In this document: positions 8,927 through 19,446 of the stretch, piece by piece | Numbering within the stretch: the stretch's first letter is position 1 | Layout: the number at the start of each line of letters is the position of its first letter | Source of the DNA: an uncultured Dysosmobacter sp. | Lineage (GTDB): Bacteria; Bacillota; Clostridia; Oscillospirales; Oscillospiraceae | DNA: 64,000 nucleotides | Direction: 5' to 3' | NCBI GenBank assembly: GCA_934563745.1 | Contig: CAKTHE010000008.1 | Location: forward strand, 1-64,000 | The notes under the pieces: generated by a model | Databases searched by the model: none | Told to the model about the DNA's origin: nothing | The model's input: only the letters and a program-made list of their open reading frames with translations | Position numbers and translations under genes: made by a program

Positions 8927-8950
8927 AAAGCCTGTCCTGCCGCCGGACAG
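8925..8950 (-). terminator. Probable terminator for the 48-residue Cys-rich gene
   Basis: Reading leftwards, CTGTCC pairs with GGACAG across a 7-nt loop (8950-8932), followed by GC and five T residues (8929-8925) that overlap the tmk stop. Stem is short (6 bp), so this is a moderate call. Confidence 0.5.
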
Positions 8951-8992
8951 CAAAGCAGGACGCGCGTGCGCCCCGCTTTGCAGGAATCAGGC

Positions 8993-9139
8993 TCAGCAGC
9001 AGTTGTTTCCGCAGCCGCAGCCGTTGCCGTTTCCGCAGCCGCAATTGTTTCCGCAGCCGTTTCCACAGCAGCACAGAAGTACGATGATGATAATGATCCA
9101 CCACAGGCAGGAGCAGTCATTTCCGGAATTGAAGCACAT
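8993..9139 (-). CDS. Small Cys/Gly/Asn-rich membrane protein, 48 residues
   Basis: I do not recognise a named family. The minus-strand frame encodes 48 residues, 13 of them Cys. It opens with MCFNSGNDCSC, continues with a hydrophobic WWIIIIIVLL segment at 13-22, then CCC and a tail made almost only of Cys, Gly and Asn (23-48, units of CGN and CGNN). A GAGGTGA Shine-Dalgarno sits about 8 nt before the ATG. The composition suggests a membrane-anchored peptide with a metal-binding or cross-linkable tail; small Cys-rich proteins of this look occur in spore formers, but a spore role is inference. It is convergent with tmk and divergent from mltG. Confidence 0.75.
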   Translation of the reverse strand: MCFNSGNDCSCLWWIIIIIVLLCCCGNGCGNNCGCGNGNGCGCGNNCC

Positions 9140-9169
9140 TTCATTCACCTCACTTGTGTTCCTTTGCAC

Positions 9170-9178
9170 TATTCTATG
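9170..9178 (-). promoter_or_regulatory. Possible mother-cell sigma (E or K) -10 element
   Basis: Reading leftwards, CATAGAATA lies 31 bp before the start of the Cys-rich small gene, close to the sigma-E CATACAHT and sigma-K CATAnnnTA -10 patterns. I see no good matching -35 at the expected distance, so this is weak. Confidence 0.3.
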
Positions 9179-9261
9179 AGGCGTCGGCAGAGATGGAAGC
9201 TTGCCTTCGGAAAAAATTTTCCTGCCCGGTGAGCCGGATCGATGAGTTATAAGGAGGAACT

Positions 9262-10416
9262 ATGGCTGATTATTATGAAAATCAGGACACTGCCAGCTGG
9301 GATTCCGAACAGGTGCGCAGCCGTCAGACCCATCGGTGGGAAGCTCCGCCCCAACGCCGCCGCCGGCGCCGCCGGCCCTTCTCGGTCGTCCGCTATCTGG
9401 TCTGCGTGGTGCTGGTCTCTGCGATCCTGGCTGGCGTGGGCTGGCTTTTGATGAACGATCTTTGCTCCCTGAATAAGCCCAAGGCGCAGGCGACCATCGA
9501 GGTGACGGCGGATGACACCATCGGCTCCATCGCCACAAAGCTGAAAAAGAACGGCCTGATCGAATACAAGTGGTTTTTCAGGCTGTTCGCAACGGTCTCC
9601 AACGCGAAGGATAAGATCGGAATCGGAAGCTACCAGCTCAACAGCGACATGGACTACCGCGCGCTGATCATCAATATGCATAACGCCTCCGGCAACATGA
9701 ACGCTTCGGTTGTAAAGGTAACGATCCCGGAGGGATACACCGTGGAGCAGACGATCAAGCTGCTGGCCAGCAAGGGCGTCAACACGGAAGAGGCCCTGAC
9801 CGAGGCGGCCAAAACGGCGAATTTCAGCTACAGCTTTATCGACAACAGCTCGGCGAATCTGTCCAGGCTGGAGGGTTTTCTGTTCCCGGATACGTATGAG
9901 TTTTATCTCAACGAAAAGGCTTCCTCCGCTCTGGAACGTCTGATCGGCAACTTTGCCTCCCGCATGGGGGATGACCTGATGGCCCAGGTCAATGCCTCCA
10001 AGTACAGTCTCAAGCAGATCATCACCATCGCTTCTCTGATCGAAAAAGAGACCGACGGAACGGACCGGGCAAAGATCGCCTCGGTCATTTACAACCGCTT
10101 GGATGGCCCCGGCGACAAGGGCGGGACCAACGGCCTGCTTCAGATCGATGCGTCGCTTCTTTACGCGCTGCCGGATCATGAAGGTCCCATTACCAACGCG
10201 GATAAGAACACAGATTCCAAATACAACCTCTATAAGTATGCCGGCCTGCCGCCTACGCCCATTGCAAACCCGGGCCTTGCCTCCATTGAGGCGGCGCTGG
10301 AACCGGAGAGCACCGGATACTATTATTACGCGTTGGGGAAGGACGGGAAGCATCACTTCTCGACGACTCTGGCGGAACACAATGCCTTTATCAACAGCGG
10401 TGAATATGGCGGATAA
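9262..10416 (+). CDS. mltG: Endolytic peptidoglycan transglycosylase MltG
   Basis: Membrane-anchored lytic transglycosylase of 384 residues that cuts nascent glycan strands. An Arg-rich cytoplasmic N-terminus (PPQRRRRRRRP) is followed by one transmembrane helix (about 43-66), a LysM-like subdomain (about 75-150) and the YceG/MltG catalytic domain. The catalytic Glu is in IASLIEKETDG near residue 258; EGFLFPDTYEF and the PPTPIANPG segment are family signatures. An AAGGAGG sits just ahead of the ATG. It overlaps the U32 gene by 11 bp, matching the mltG/yrrL-yrrN-yrrO neighbourhood of Bacillus. Confidence 0.95.
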   Translation: MADYYENQDTASWDSEQVRSRQTHRWEAPPQRRRRRRRPFSVVRYLVCVVLVSAILAGVGWLLMNDLCSLNKPKAQATIEVTADDTIGSIATKLKKNGLIEYKWFFRLFATVSNAKDKIGIGSYQLNSDMDYRALIINMHNASGNMNASVVKVTIPEGYTVEQTIKLLASKGVNTEEALTEAAKTANFSYSFIDNSSANLSRLEGFLFPDTYEFYLNEKASSALERLIGNFASRMGDDLMAQVNASKYSLKQIITIASLIEKETDGTDRAKIASVIYNRLDGPGDKGGTNGLLQIDASLLYALPDHEGPITNADKNTDSKYNLYKYAGLPPTPIANPGLASIEAALEPESTGYYYYALGKDGKHHFSTTLAEHNAFINSGEYGG

Positions 10417-11644
10417 AAGAAAGAAGCCGGAGCTGCTGGCTCCGGCCGGGGATATGGAACGGCTGCGCATGGCGGTCCTTTACGGGGCCGATGCCGTTTA
10501 CCTGGCGGGGACCAGCTTCGGTATGCGCTCCTTTGCGGGGAATTTTACGGACGATGAGCTGCCCGGGGCGGTGGCCTTTGCCCATGCCCATGGGGTCCGG
10601 GTCCATTGCACGGTGAATACCATGCCCCGGAACGGGGAGGTTGCCCGCCTGCCGGAGCATTTGGAACGTTTGGCCGCTGCCGGGGTGGATGCCCTGATTT
10701 GTGCGGATCTCGGCGTCTTCACACTGGCGGGGAAGTATGCACCCCGCTGTGAGCGGCATATCAGCACGCAGGCCAGCATAGCGAACTATGCCTGCGCCCG
10801 GGCCTGGTACGAGCAGGGGGCTTCCCGGGTGATTCTGGCCCGGGAACTCAGCTTGGATGAGATCCGGGAGATCCGGGAGAAGACCCCGCCGGAACTGGAG
10901 CTGGAGGCTTTTGTTCACGGTGCCATGTGCGTCAGCTATTCCGGGCGCTGTCTGCTGTCCAATTACATGACGGGACGGGACAGCAACCGGGGCGCCTGTG
11001 CCCAGCCCTGCCGGTATCAGTATGCACTGGTGGAGGAAAAACGCCCGGGGGAGTACTGGCCGGTTTTTGAGGATGAAACGGGCACGTATATTATGAACTC
11101 CCGGGATATGTGCATGATTGACCACCTGGGGGATCTGATGGATGCCGGCCTTTCCAGCCTGAAGATCGAGGGGCGGGCCAAGTCCGCCTATTACGCCGCA
11201 ATCGTGACGGGCGCCTACCGGCACTGTTTGGATGCGGCGGCAGAGGGACGTCCAGCGGACCCGGTGTGGCGTGACGAGGTGGAGCATGTCAGCCACCGAC
11301 ACTATTCGACCGGATTCTATTACGGCGCGCCGGGGCAGTACTATGAAAACTCCCGTTATATCCGGGACTGGCAGGTGGCCGCCATCGTGACGGAATGTGC
11401 GGCGGACGGTTGGGCTGTTTTGTCCCTGCGCAATAAGATCTGCCGGGGAGACTCGGTGGAAGCGGTGGGGCCGGATTTGAAGCCTTTTTCCTTTACAGTT
11501 GAAGAATTGCAGGATATGGACGGAAGTCCGCTTGCACAGGTGCGGAATCCGCAGATGCGCTTCCGGCTGCGGCTGCCCCGGGCCGTTTCGGCCTATTCCA
11601 TTGTGCGGCACAGTGTTGAATTATCACCCAAGGAGGAGCTTTAA
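10406..11644 (+). CDS. Peptidase U32 family protein, TrhP-like tRNA U34 hydroxylase candidate
   Basis: A 412-residue U32-family protein. The N-terminal half forms a TIM-barrel-like region beginning KKPELLAPAGDMERL. The signature is EAFVHGAMCVSYSGRC near residue 170, followed by further cysteines in GACAQPCRY, which in TrhP-type proteins bind an iron-sulfur cluster. Members once called collagenases (PrtC) are now known as prephenate-dependent tRNA uridine-34 hydroxylases (TrhP) or 23S rRNA hydroxylases (RlhA). Its place directly after mltG favours TrhP. The ATG at 10406 gives the proper family N-terminus; an out-of-register upstream extension inside mltG is rejected. Confidence 0.88.
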   Translation: MADKRKKPELLAPAGDMERLRMAVLYGADAVYLAGTSFGMRSFAGNFTDDELPGAVAFAHAHGVRVHCTVNTMPRNGEVARLPEHLERLAAAGVDALICADLGVFTLAGKYAPRCERHISTQASIANYACARAWYEQGASRVILARELSLDEIREIREKTPPELELEAFVHGAMCVSYSGRCLLSNYMTGRDSNRGACAQPCRYQYALVEEKRPGEYWPVFEDETGTYIMNSRDMCMIDHLGDLMDAGLSSLKIEGRAKSAYYAAIVTGAYRHCLDAAAEGRPADPVWRDEVEHVSHRHYSTGFYYGAPGQYYENSRYIRDWQVAAIVTECAADGWAVLSLRNKICRGDSVEAVGPDLKPFSFTVEELQDMDGSPLAQVRNPQMRFRLRLPRAVSAYSIVRHSVELSPKEEL

Positions 11645-11650
11645 AACAAA

Positions 11651-13048
11651 ATGAAAGCGGATATTGTGATTGTCGGTGCCGGCCCTTCCGGCATTTTTAC
11701 CGCGCTGGAGCTGCTGAAAAAGGGCAGCAGCCAGAAGATCGTCATGGTGGAAAAGGGACAGAGCGTCGAAAAGCGGCACTGCCCGAAGGACAAGACGAAA
11801 AAGTGCATGAACTGCAAACCGTACTGCCATATCACCACCGGATTTTCCGGCGCCGGCGCCTTCTCCGACGGAAAACTTTCTTTAAGCTATGAGGTGGGAG
11901 GGGATCTGCCGACCATTATCGGGGCAGATCTGGCCCAGGAGACGATTCAGTACGCCGACCAGATTTATCTGGAATTCGGCGCGGATACCCACATTGAGGG
12001 GCTGGAGCATGAAGAGGAGCGTAAGGAGATCCGCAAGCGTGCCATTCAGGCTGGATTAAAGCTGGTGGACTGCCCCATCCGCCATATGGGTACCGAGAAG
12101 GCGCAGCAGATCTACCTGGCGATCGAGCGCTATCTTCAGGAAAACGGCGTGGAGATCCTGTTTGGCTGCGAGTGCCGCAACCTTCTGCTCCGGGACACGG
12201 TGTGCGAGGGTGTGCTGGTCAGCGATGGGCACCAGGATTTTGAGATCCGCTCCAAGCATACCGTGGTGGCCACCGGACGCCGGGGGGCCGATTGGCTGGA
12301 AAAGCTCTGCGCGGAGCATAATATTGCCCATGCGCCCGGCACCGTGGACATCGGCGTTCGGGTGGAGGTCCGCAACGAGGTTATGGAGACCGTCAACCGG
12401 GTGCTCTATGAGTCCAAGCTGGTGGGCTATCCCCGCCCCTTCAAGAATAAGGTCCGCACCTTCTGCCAGAATCCCGGCGGCTTTGTCAGTCAGGAGAATT
12501 ATGACAACAACCTGGCGGTGGTCAACGGTCACTCCTTCAAGGAGATGAAAAGCGACAACACCAACCTGTCCATCCTCTGCTCCCACAACTTCTCCGTGCC
12601 CTTTAACCAGCCCATTGCCTATGCGCAAAAGGTGGGCGAGCTGACCAATATGCTGGCCAACGGCCAGATCCTGGTCCAGCGCTTCGGCGACATTCTGGAC
12701 GGCAAGCGCACCTGGCAGAAGGAACTGGCTCAGTCCAATATCCGCCCCACGCTGCCGGACGCCGTGGCGGGCGACATCACCGCCGCCATGCCGTACCGGG
12801 CGATGACGAACATCATCAATTTCATTCAGGCTATGGACTATGTCGTGCCCGGATTTGCCGCTTACGAGACGCTGCTGTACTCTCCGGAGCTGAAATTCTA
12901 CTCCAACCGCGTAAAGATGGACACGGATTTCAATACCAGCCTTCAGGGGCTGCACTGCCTGGGGGACAGCTCCGGCTGGACCCGCGGGCTGATGATGGCG
13001 TCGGTCATGGGTGTGCTCATGGGCCGGAAGCTGGCCGAGGAAGGCTGA
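11651..13048 (+). CDS. COG2509-type FAD-dependent oxidoreductase
   Basis: Flavoprotein of 465 residues with an N-terminal dinucleotide-binding motif, DIVIVGAGPSGIFTALEL (about 4-21). It is related to uncharacterised FAD-dependent dehydrogenases (COG2509). A cysteine cluster, CPKDKTKKCMNCKPYC at about 42-57, is unusual for a simple flavoprotein and could hold a metal or redox centre. A GFSGAGAFSDGKL segment and the C-terminal GDSSGWTRGLMMA FAD contact follow. The substrate is unknown. It sits 6 bp after the U32 gene with a strong AAGGAGG placed rather far (about 18 nt) from the ATG. Confidence 0.85.
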   Translation: MKADIVIVGAGPSGIFTALELLKKGSSQKIVMVEKGQSVEKRHCPKDKTKKCMNCKPYCHITTGFSGAGAFSDGKLSLSYEVGGDLPTIIGADLAQETIQYADQIYLEFGADTHIEGLEHEEERKEIRKRAIQAGLKLVDCPIRHMGTEKAQQIYLAIERYLQENGVEILFGCECRNLLLRDTVCEGVLVSDGHQDFEIRSKHTVVATGRRGADWLEKLCAEHNIAHAPGTVDIGVRVEVRNEVMETVNRVLYESKLVGYPRPFKNKVRTFCQNPGGFVSQENYDNNLAVVNGHSFKEMKSDNTNLSILCSHNFSVPFNQPIAYAQKVGELTNMLANGQILVQRFGDILDGKRTWQKELAQSNIRPTLPDAVAGDITAAMPYRAMTNIINFIQAMDYVVPGFAAYETLLYSPELKFYSNRVKMDTDFNTSLQGLHCLGDSSGWTRGLMMASVMGVLMGRKLAEEG

Positions 13049-13081
13049 AGGAAAAAATCCGGCGGCCTGCCGGAAAAAATG

Positions 13082-13109
13082 TTGACAACAGGCGGAAAGC
13101 CGCTATAAT
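13082..13109 (+). promoter_or_regulatory. Sigma-A promoter of the alaS T-box leader
   Basis: TTGACA (13082-13087), a 16-bp spacer and TATAAT (13104-13109), both boxes perfect. The T-box RNA begins within about 10 bp downstream. Confidence 0.88.
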
Positions 13110-13115
13110 ATTTTT

Positions 13116-13352
13116 GTTCATAGAAAAACGTGACGATGAAGTCAGTCCTGCAAAGCGGAACCAAGCGAGAGGGGAGACGGTGCAAGCCCCTTGTTCTGGC
13201 TGCCGGGCAGCCGCTTCGGAGCAGTCCGCGAAGAGCGGAACGGTTCATCCCCGTTACCGGATGGCTTAAGATGCTTCCTGCGGGAAGATAATTAGGGTGG
13301 TACCGTGAAGTCAGCCTTCGCCCCTAACCAGAGGGGCGGAGGCTTTTCTTTT
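13116..13352 (+). ncRNA. T-box riboswitch leader controlling alaS
   Basis: This RNA fills most of the 416-bp gap before alaS. It has the stem I signature (GCGAGAGGGG with GGTGCAAGCCCC, about 13165-13190) and the highly conserved T-box core AGGGTGGTACCGTGAAG at 13294-13310, which pairs with the acceptor end of uncharged tRNA. A terminator stem, GCCTTCGCCCCT with AGGGGCGGAGGC (13314-13343), ends in a T-rich tract. Uncharged tRNA-Ala should favour the antiterminator and raise alaS expression. GCTGCC at 13199-13204, in the likely specifier loop, contains two alanine codons; which one is read is uncertain. A second small hairpin with a T run lies at about 13396-13414. Confidence 0.93.
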
Positions 13353-13464
13353 CCGTGCAGGAAGAGTTTGCTCCGCGGCAGAAGGCAGCCGGCCGCGCAA
13401 AGCGCGTTTTTTATGTATGTAAGAAAAGTCTTGAAAAGACTTGATTGATTAGGAGGAACGAAGT

Positions 13465-16131
<2,667 letters not shown>

Positions 16132-16177
16132 GGGACGCCGCCCGGTCTCGCGCCGAGTCTGACAGGAGGGAAGCCGC

Positions 16178-16351
16178 ATGGGCCCCAAGGATCCGATGAT
16201 TCTTTTCAGCTATATCAACACCAAGCTGCGGGATGAGTACGGCATGCTGGAGCAGCTGTGCGAAGATCTGGAATTGGACCGGCGCGACCTGGAGGAGCGC
16301 CTGTTTGCCCTGGGTTATGCGTATGATCCCGCGCAGAACCGCTTTTTATAA
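16178..16351 (+). CDS. DUF4250-type small protein, 57 residues
   Basis: A short gene 46 bp after alaS with ACAGGAGGG as ribosome site. The product starts MGPKDPMILFSYINTKLRDE and ends with GYAYDPAQNRF, the pattern of the DUF4250 family (PKDP, NTKLRD, LE.L...DY.YD...N.F) of Clostridia and Bacteroidetes. It looks like a compact helical protein with a possible helix-turn-helix (LEQLCEDLELDRRDLEERL). Function is unknown. Its position suggests co-transcription with alaS and the HIT gene. Confidence 0.85.
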   Translation: MGPKDPMILFSYINTKLRDEYGMLEQLCEDLELDRRDLEERLFALGYAYDPAQNRFL

Positions 16352-16375
16352 ACTTCAGAAGGGAGGAGAACGAGT

Positions 16376-16711
16376 ATGGATTGCCTTTTTTGCAGCATTG
16401 TTTCCGGCGAAATTCCGTCCAACAAGGTCTATGAAGACGTGCTGTGCTATGCCTTTTACGACATTGCACCCCAGGCGCCGACGCACTTTCTGGTGATCCC
16501 CAAGACGCACATCGGATCCGTTTCCGAGATTACGGAGGAGAACTGTGCGGTGGTCGGGCACATTTTCCAGGTAATTGCGCAGCTTGCAAAGGAACTGGGG
16601 CTGGAGAGCTACCGCGTGGTGTCCAACATCGGCGAGCAGGCGGGACAGAGTGTTCCGCACCTGCATTTTCATGTGCTTTCCGGCCGGGATATGACCTGGC
16701 CTCCGGGCTGA
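16376..16711 (+). CDS. HIT family nucleotide hydrolase (HinT-like)
   Basis: Histidine-triad hydrolase of 111 residues, probably acting on purine nucleoside phosphoramidates or AMP-lysine. The catalytic triad is in QSVPHLHFHVLSGRD (about 93-107). An N-terminal CLFCSIV with two Cys and a downstream His matches the zinc-binding form of HinT. GAGGAGAACG precedes the ATG. It is the last gene of the alaS group; hairpins follow. Confidence 0.95.
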   Translation: MDCLFCSIVSGEIPSNKVYEDVLCYAFYDIAPQAPTHFLVIPKTHIGSVSEITEENCAVVGHIFQVIAQLAKELGLESYRVVSNIGEQAGQSVPHLHFHVLSGRDMTWPPG

Positions 16712-16737
16712 AAACCGGGAACCATATATGCATGCTT

Positions 16738-16770
16738 CCTGCCGCAAGGGGCCGGCCCCCTTGCGGCAGG
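16738..16770 (+). other. Strong hairpin after the HIT gene
   Basis: A perfect 14-bp inverted repeat (CCTGCCGCAAGGGG with CCCCTTGCGGCAGG) around a 5-nt loop. It lacks a T tract, so it is more likely an mRNA 3'-end stabiliser or the first half of a double terminator. Confidence 0.7.
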
Positions 16771-16778
16771 GCTGCGTG

Positions 16779-16814
16779 AAAAGGCAGCATCTTTGCGGGC
16801 TGCCTTGCTTTTTT
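16779..16814 (+). terminator. Intrinsic terminator of the alaS-HIT group
   Basis: AAGGCAGC (16781-16788) pairs with GCTGCCTT (16799-16806), followed by GCTTTTTTC. It ends transcription before the XRE-comEC unit. Confidence 0.8.
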
Positions 16815-16892
16815 CACTCTTTCTGGCTCCGAACGGACACAATACAGACGAAAGATGTGGCCGTTTGGTAACATTTTTGTGGGTGATGCAGA

Positions 16893-17114
16893 ATGGAATT
16901 CCCCCGCTTGAAGGATTTACGGGAAGATCACGATCGAACGCAGCAGGAAGTTGCCGCTTATCTCAACATGCACCGCAGCGTTTACCGCCGCTATGAAGCG
17001 GGCCAGCGGGAAATCCCGGCCTGGGCTGCCATTAAGCTGGCGGAGTATTACAGGGTCAGCACAGACTACATTTTTGGCTTGACGGACAATCCGGCATCCG
17101 GGGACGTGCAATGA
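16893..17114 (+). CDS. XRE family DNA-binding protein
   Basis: A 73-residue Cro/C1-type helix-turn-helix protein. RLKDLREDHDRTQQEVAAYL is the first part of the HTH, followed by NMHRSVYRRYEAGQREIP and the typical AIKLAEYYRVSTDYIFGLT ending. No second domain. It overlaps comEC by 4 bp (ATGA), so the two are translationally coupled. No strong Shine-Dalgarno is seen. Its targets are unknown; coupling suggests it may control the downstream operon. Confidence 0.9.
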   Translation: MEFPRLKDLREDHDRTQQEVAAYLNMHRSVYRRYEAGQREIPAWAAIKLAEYYRVSTDYIFGLTDNPASGDVQ

Positions 17115-19369
17115 GGGTGCTGGCAACGGCTGCGGCTGCGTTTTCAGCCGCAATCTTTTTGGCGCAGTACTTGCTGCCCGGTGCGTGGCGTTTGCCGCTG
17201 GCATTGGGGCTGGCCGTGCTGGGCCTTGGATTGTTGCCGCTGCGGCACCGGCGGACGGGGAAGCGGGCGATTCTGATTTTGCTTGCCGCGGCCGCGGCGC
17301 TTGTATGGGACCGCGGATATGACCGTTGGGTGTACGAGCCGGCCGCGCAGCTGGATGGCCGCACGGAGGAAGCACTGACCATGACGGTGCTGGACTGGCC
17401 TGAGGAAAGCCGGTACGGCGCCCGGGCGACCGTGCGTCTTGCGACGCCGGGACTTCCTTCGGTGCGGGCGGTCTACTACGGAAAGGAAGACCTGCTGGAG
17501 CTTACGCCCGGCTGCACGGTGCGGGATGCGGCAGCGCTGCACGATGCTTCCCGGATCCGCGGGGACAAACTGACCAGCTTCACCTCCAAGGGTATTTTCC
17601 TGCTGGTATACAGCCGCGGGGAACCGGACTATTCCGATGCGGATGCGGATGAACCCCGCTGGTGGCCTCAGCGTTTTGCCGGCGCGATGCGCAGCATGAT
17701 CCGGACGCTTTATTCCGGAAACAGCGCCGGCTTTCTGACGGCGATGCTGACCGGCGAACGGAACGATCTTTCCGACGAAACGGCGTCGGATTTTTCCGAG
17801 GCAGGGATCTATCACATTCTGGCGGTTTCCGGCCTGCACTGTTCCTTCTTGCTGGCGATGCTTCGGTTCATCCTGGGCCGGCAGCGCCGCCGCCTGACCC
17901 TGGCGGTCGGGATCCCGGTTCTGATCCTTTATGCGCTGGCAGTCGGCTGCACGCCTTCGGTGGTGCGGGCCTGCATCATGACGATCTTTTTGCTGGCTGC
18001 GCCGCTTTTCGGGCGGGAACAGGACGCACCCACGGCCTTGTCCGCGGCGTTGGCGCTGATCCTGCTGCAAAATCCCTATGCGGCCGCTTCCGTGAGCCTG
18101 CAGCTCTCCTTTGCGGCCGTGGCCGGAATCCTGTGGGCTGCGCCCGGCCTTTTCAAGGGCCTGGCCGGAACGCACAAAGGGCGGCCAATCCGTGTGCTGG
18201 CCGGAAGTCTTTCGGTCTCTTTGGGCGCAAGCGTATTTACGGTTCCGCTCAGCGCCGCGTATTTCGGAAGTGTCTGCCTGGCGGCGCCGCTGAGCAATCT
18301 GCTGTGCCTGTGGTCTGTGGGCGTGATTTTTGCATTAGGCTTTCTCTCTTCGCTTTTCGGACTTCTGTGGCTTCCTCTGGGGCGGCTGCTGGCTCCGGCG
18401 GTGGAAGCCCTGATCCGCTATCTTCTTGCGGCGGCCGGCTGGGTTGCCCGGGTTCCGTACCATGCCGTTTATCTGACCAACCCGTACCTGAAGGGCTGGC
18501 TGATTTTTGCATATCTGCTGCTGTTTGTATGTGTTTTCAGCCGCTCCGGAGGGCGGCGCCGGTATCTTCTGGCTGCCGGATTGGGCGGCATTGCGCTGGT
18601 CTGTGCGCTGCAGGCCGGGGTGAGGGAAGCTGAGGCCGGCCGTCTGCAGGTGCGGGTGCTGGACGTGGGGCAGGGGCAGTGCGTGATGCTCAGTTCCGGG
18701 GACCGGTTTGCACTGCTGGACTGCGGCAGCAGCAATTCCTGGTGCGACGCCGGTGAAACGGCGGCTGACGCGCTTTTGGGCGCCGGGTGCCGCGAGCTGG
18801 ATGTCCTGATCCTGACCCATTACGATTACGACCACGTTTCCGGGGTTTCCGGTCTTCTGCACCGGGTCGGGGCCAGGCTGGTTCTGCTTCCCGACGCTCT
18901 GGATGACAGCGGCCTGCGGGAATCCGTCTGTGCCGCCGCGCAGCGCTCCGGCGCGCAGGTCCGCATGGTCCGAGAGCCGGAGGCCTATTCGCTGGGAGCG
19001 GCCACATTGCAGATCTATCCGCCGCTGGGGGCCGAAGGATCCGACAACGAGCAGGGACTGAGCCTTCTGTGCTCAGTGGGGGATTTTGATCTGCTGGACA
19101 CCGGGGACATGGACGCCCGGACGGAGCAGACACTTCTGGCGCGCTATCCGCTGCCGGATCTGGAGGTTTTGATCGTGGGACACCACGGATCCAAGAATTC
19201 CACTTCGCCGGAGCTTTTGGATGCCCTGTGTCCGGAGACAGCGATCATCAGCGTGGGCGACAACTCCTACGGGCATCCGACCCAGCAGGTTTTGAACCGC
19301 CTGGCGGATCGGAAGATCCGGGTCTATCGGACGGACCGGGACGGAACCGTGCGCCTGCGTGTGGATTGA
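17111..19369 (+). CDS. comEC: ComEC/Rec2 DNA uptake channel protein
   Basis: Polytopic membrane protein of 752 residues that moves single-stranded DNA across the membrane in transformation. The N-terminus has membrane helices and an OB-like DUF4131 segment. The Competence domain (about 215-480, with GIYHILAVSGLHCSFLLAML) carries many helices. The C-terminal metallo-beta-lactamase domain (from about 505) contains LDVGQGQCVML, the HYDYDH metal motif near 569 in the HxDxDH form usual for ComEC, and GHHGSKNSTSP near 700. A possible nuclease. No comEA is next to it. Confidence 0.95.
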   Translation: MRVLATAAAAFSAAIFLAQYLLPGAWRLPLALGLAVLGLGLLPLRHRRTGKRAILILLAAAAALVWDRGYDRWVYEPAAQLDGRTEEALTMTVLDWPEESRYGARATVRLATPGLPSVRAVYYGKEDLLELTPGCTVRDAAALHDASRIRGDKLTSFTSKGIFLLVYSRGEPDYSDADADEPRWWPQRFAGAMRSMIRTLYSGNSAGFLTAMLTGERNDLSDETASDFSEAGIYHILAVSGLHCSFLLAMLRFILGRQRRRLTLAVGIPVLILYALAVGCTPSVVRACIMTIFLLAAPLFGREQDAPTALSAALALILLQNPYAAASVSLQLSFAAVAGILWAAPGLFKGLAGTHKGRPIRVLAGSLSVSLGASVFTVPLSAAYFGSVCLAAPLSNLLCLWSVGVIFALGFLSSLFGLLWLPLGRLLAPAVEALIRYLLAAAGWVARVPYHAVYLTNPYLKGWLIFAYLLLFVCVFSRSGGRRRYLLAAGLGGIALVCALQAGVREAEAGRLQVRVLDVGQGQCVMLSSGDRFALLDCGSSNSWCDAGETAADALLGAGCRELDVLILTHYDYDHVSGVSGLLHRVGARLVLLPDALDDSGLRESVCAAAQRSGAQVRMVREPEAYSLGAATLQIYPPLGAEGSDNEQGLSLLCSVGDFDLLDTGDMDARTEQTLLARYPLPDLEVLIVGHHGSKNSTSPELLDALCPETAIISVGDNSYGHPTQQVLNRLADRKIRVYRTDRDGTVRLRVD

Positions 19370-19446
19370 GCCCTGACGGCGGAGCGCTTCCGCTGCAGGC
19401 AGGAAACTTTTACGCCGCCTGGCCGCGGCAGAATGGGTGAAAAAAC

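Noticed and set aside
8993..9070. Short GGAAAC/GCAGCC direct repeats read as a DNA repeat array
   Set aside because: They are explained by the Cys-Gly-Asn codons of the 48-residue peptide gene, not by an independent repeat or CRISPR.
10103..10405. In-frame upstream extension of the U32 gene inside mltG
   Set aside because: It would add 101 residues unlike any U32 protein; the ATG at 10406 gives the family N-terminus.
17111..19369. HYDYDH instead of HxHxDH in the ComEC metal site as a defect
   Set aside because: The HxDxDH form is normal for ComEC proteins, including that of Bacillus.
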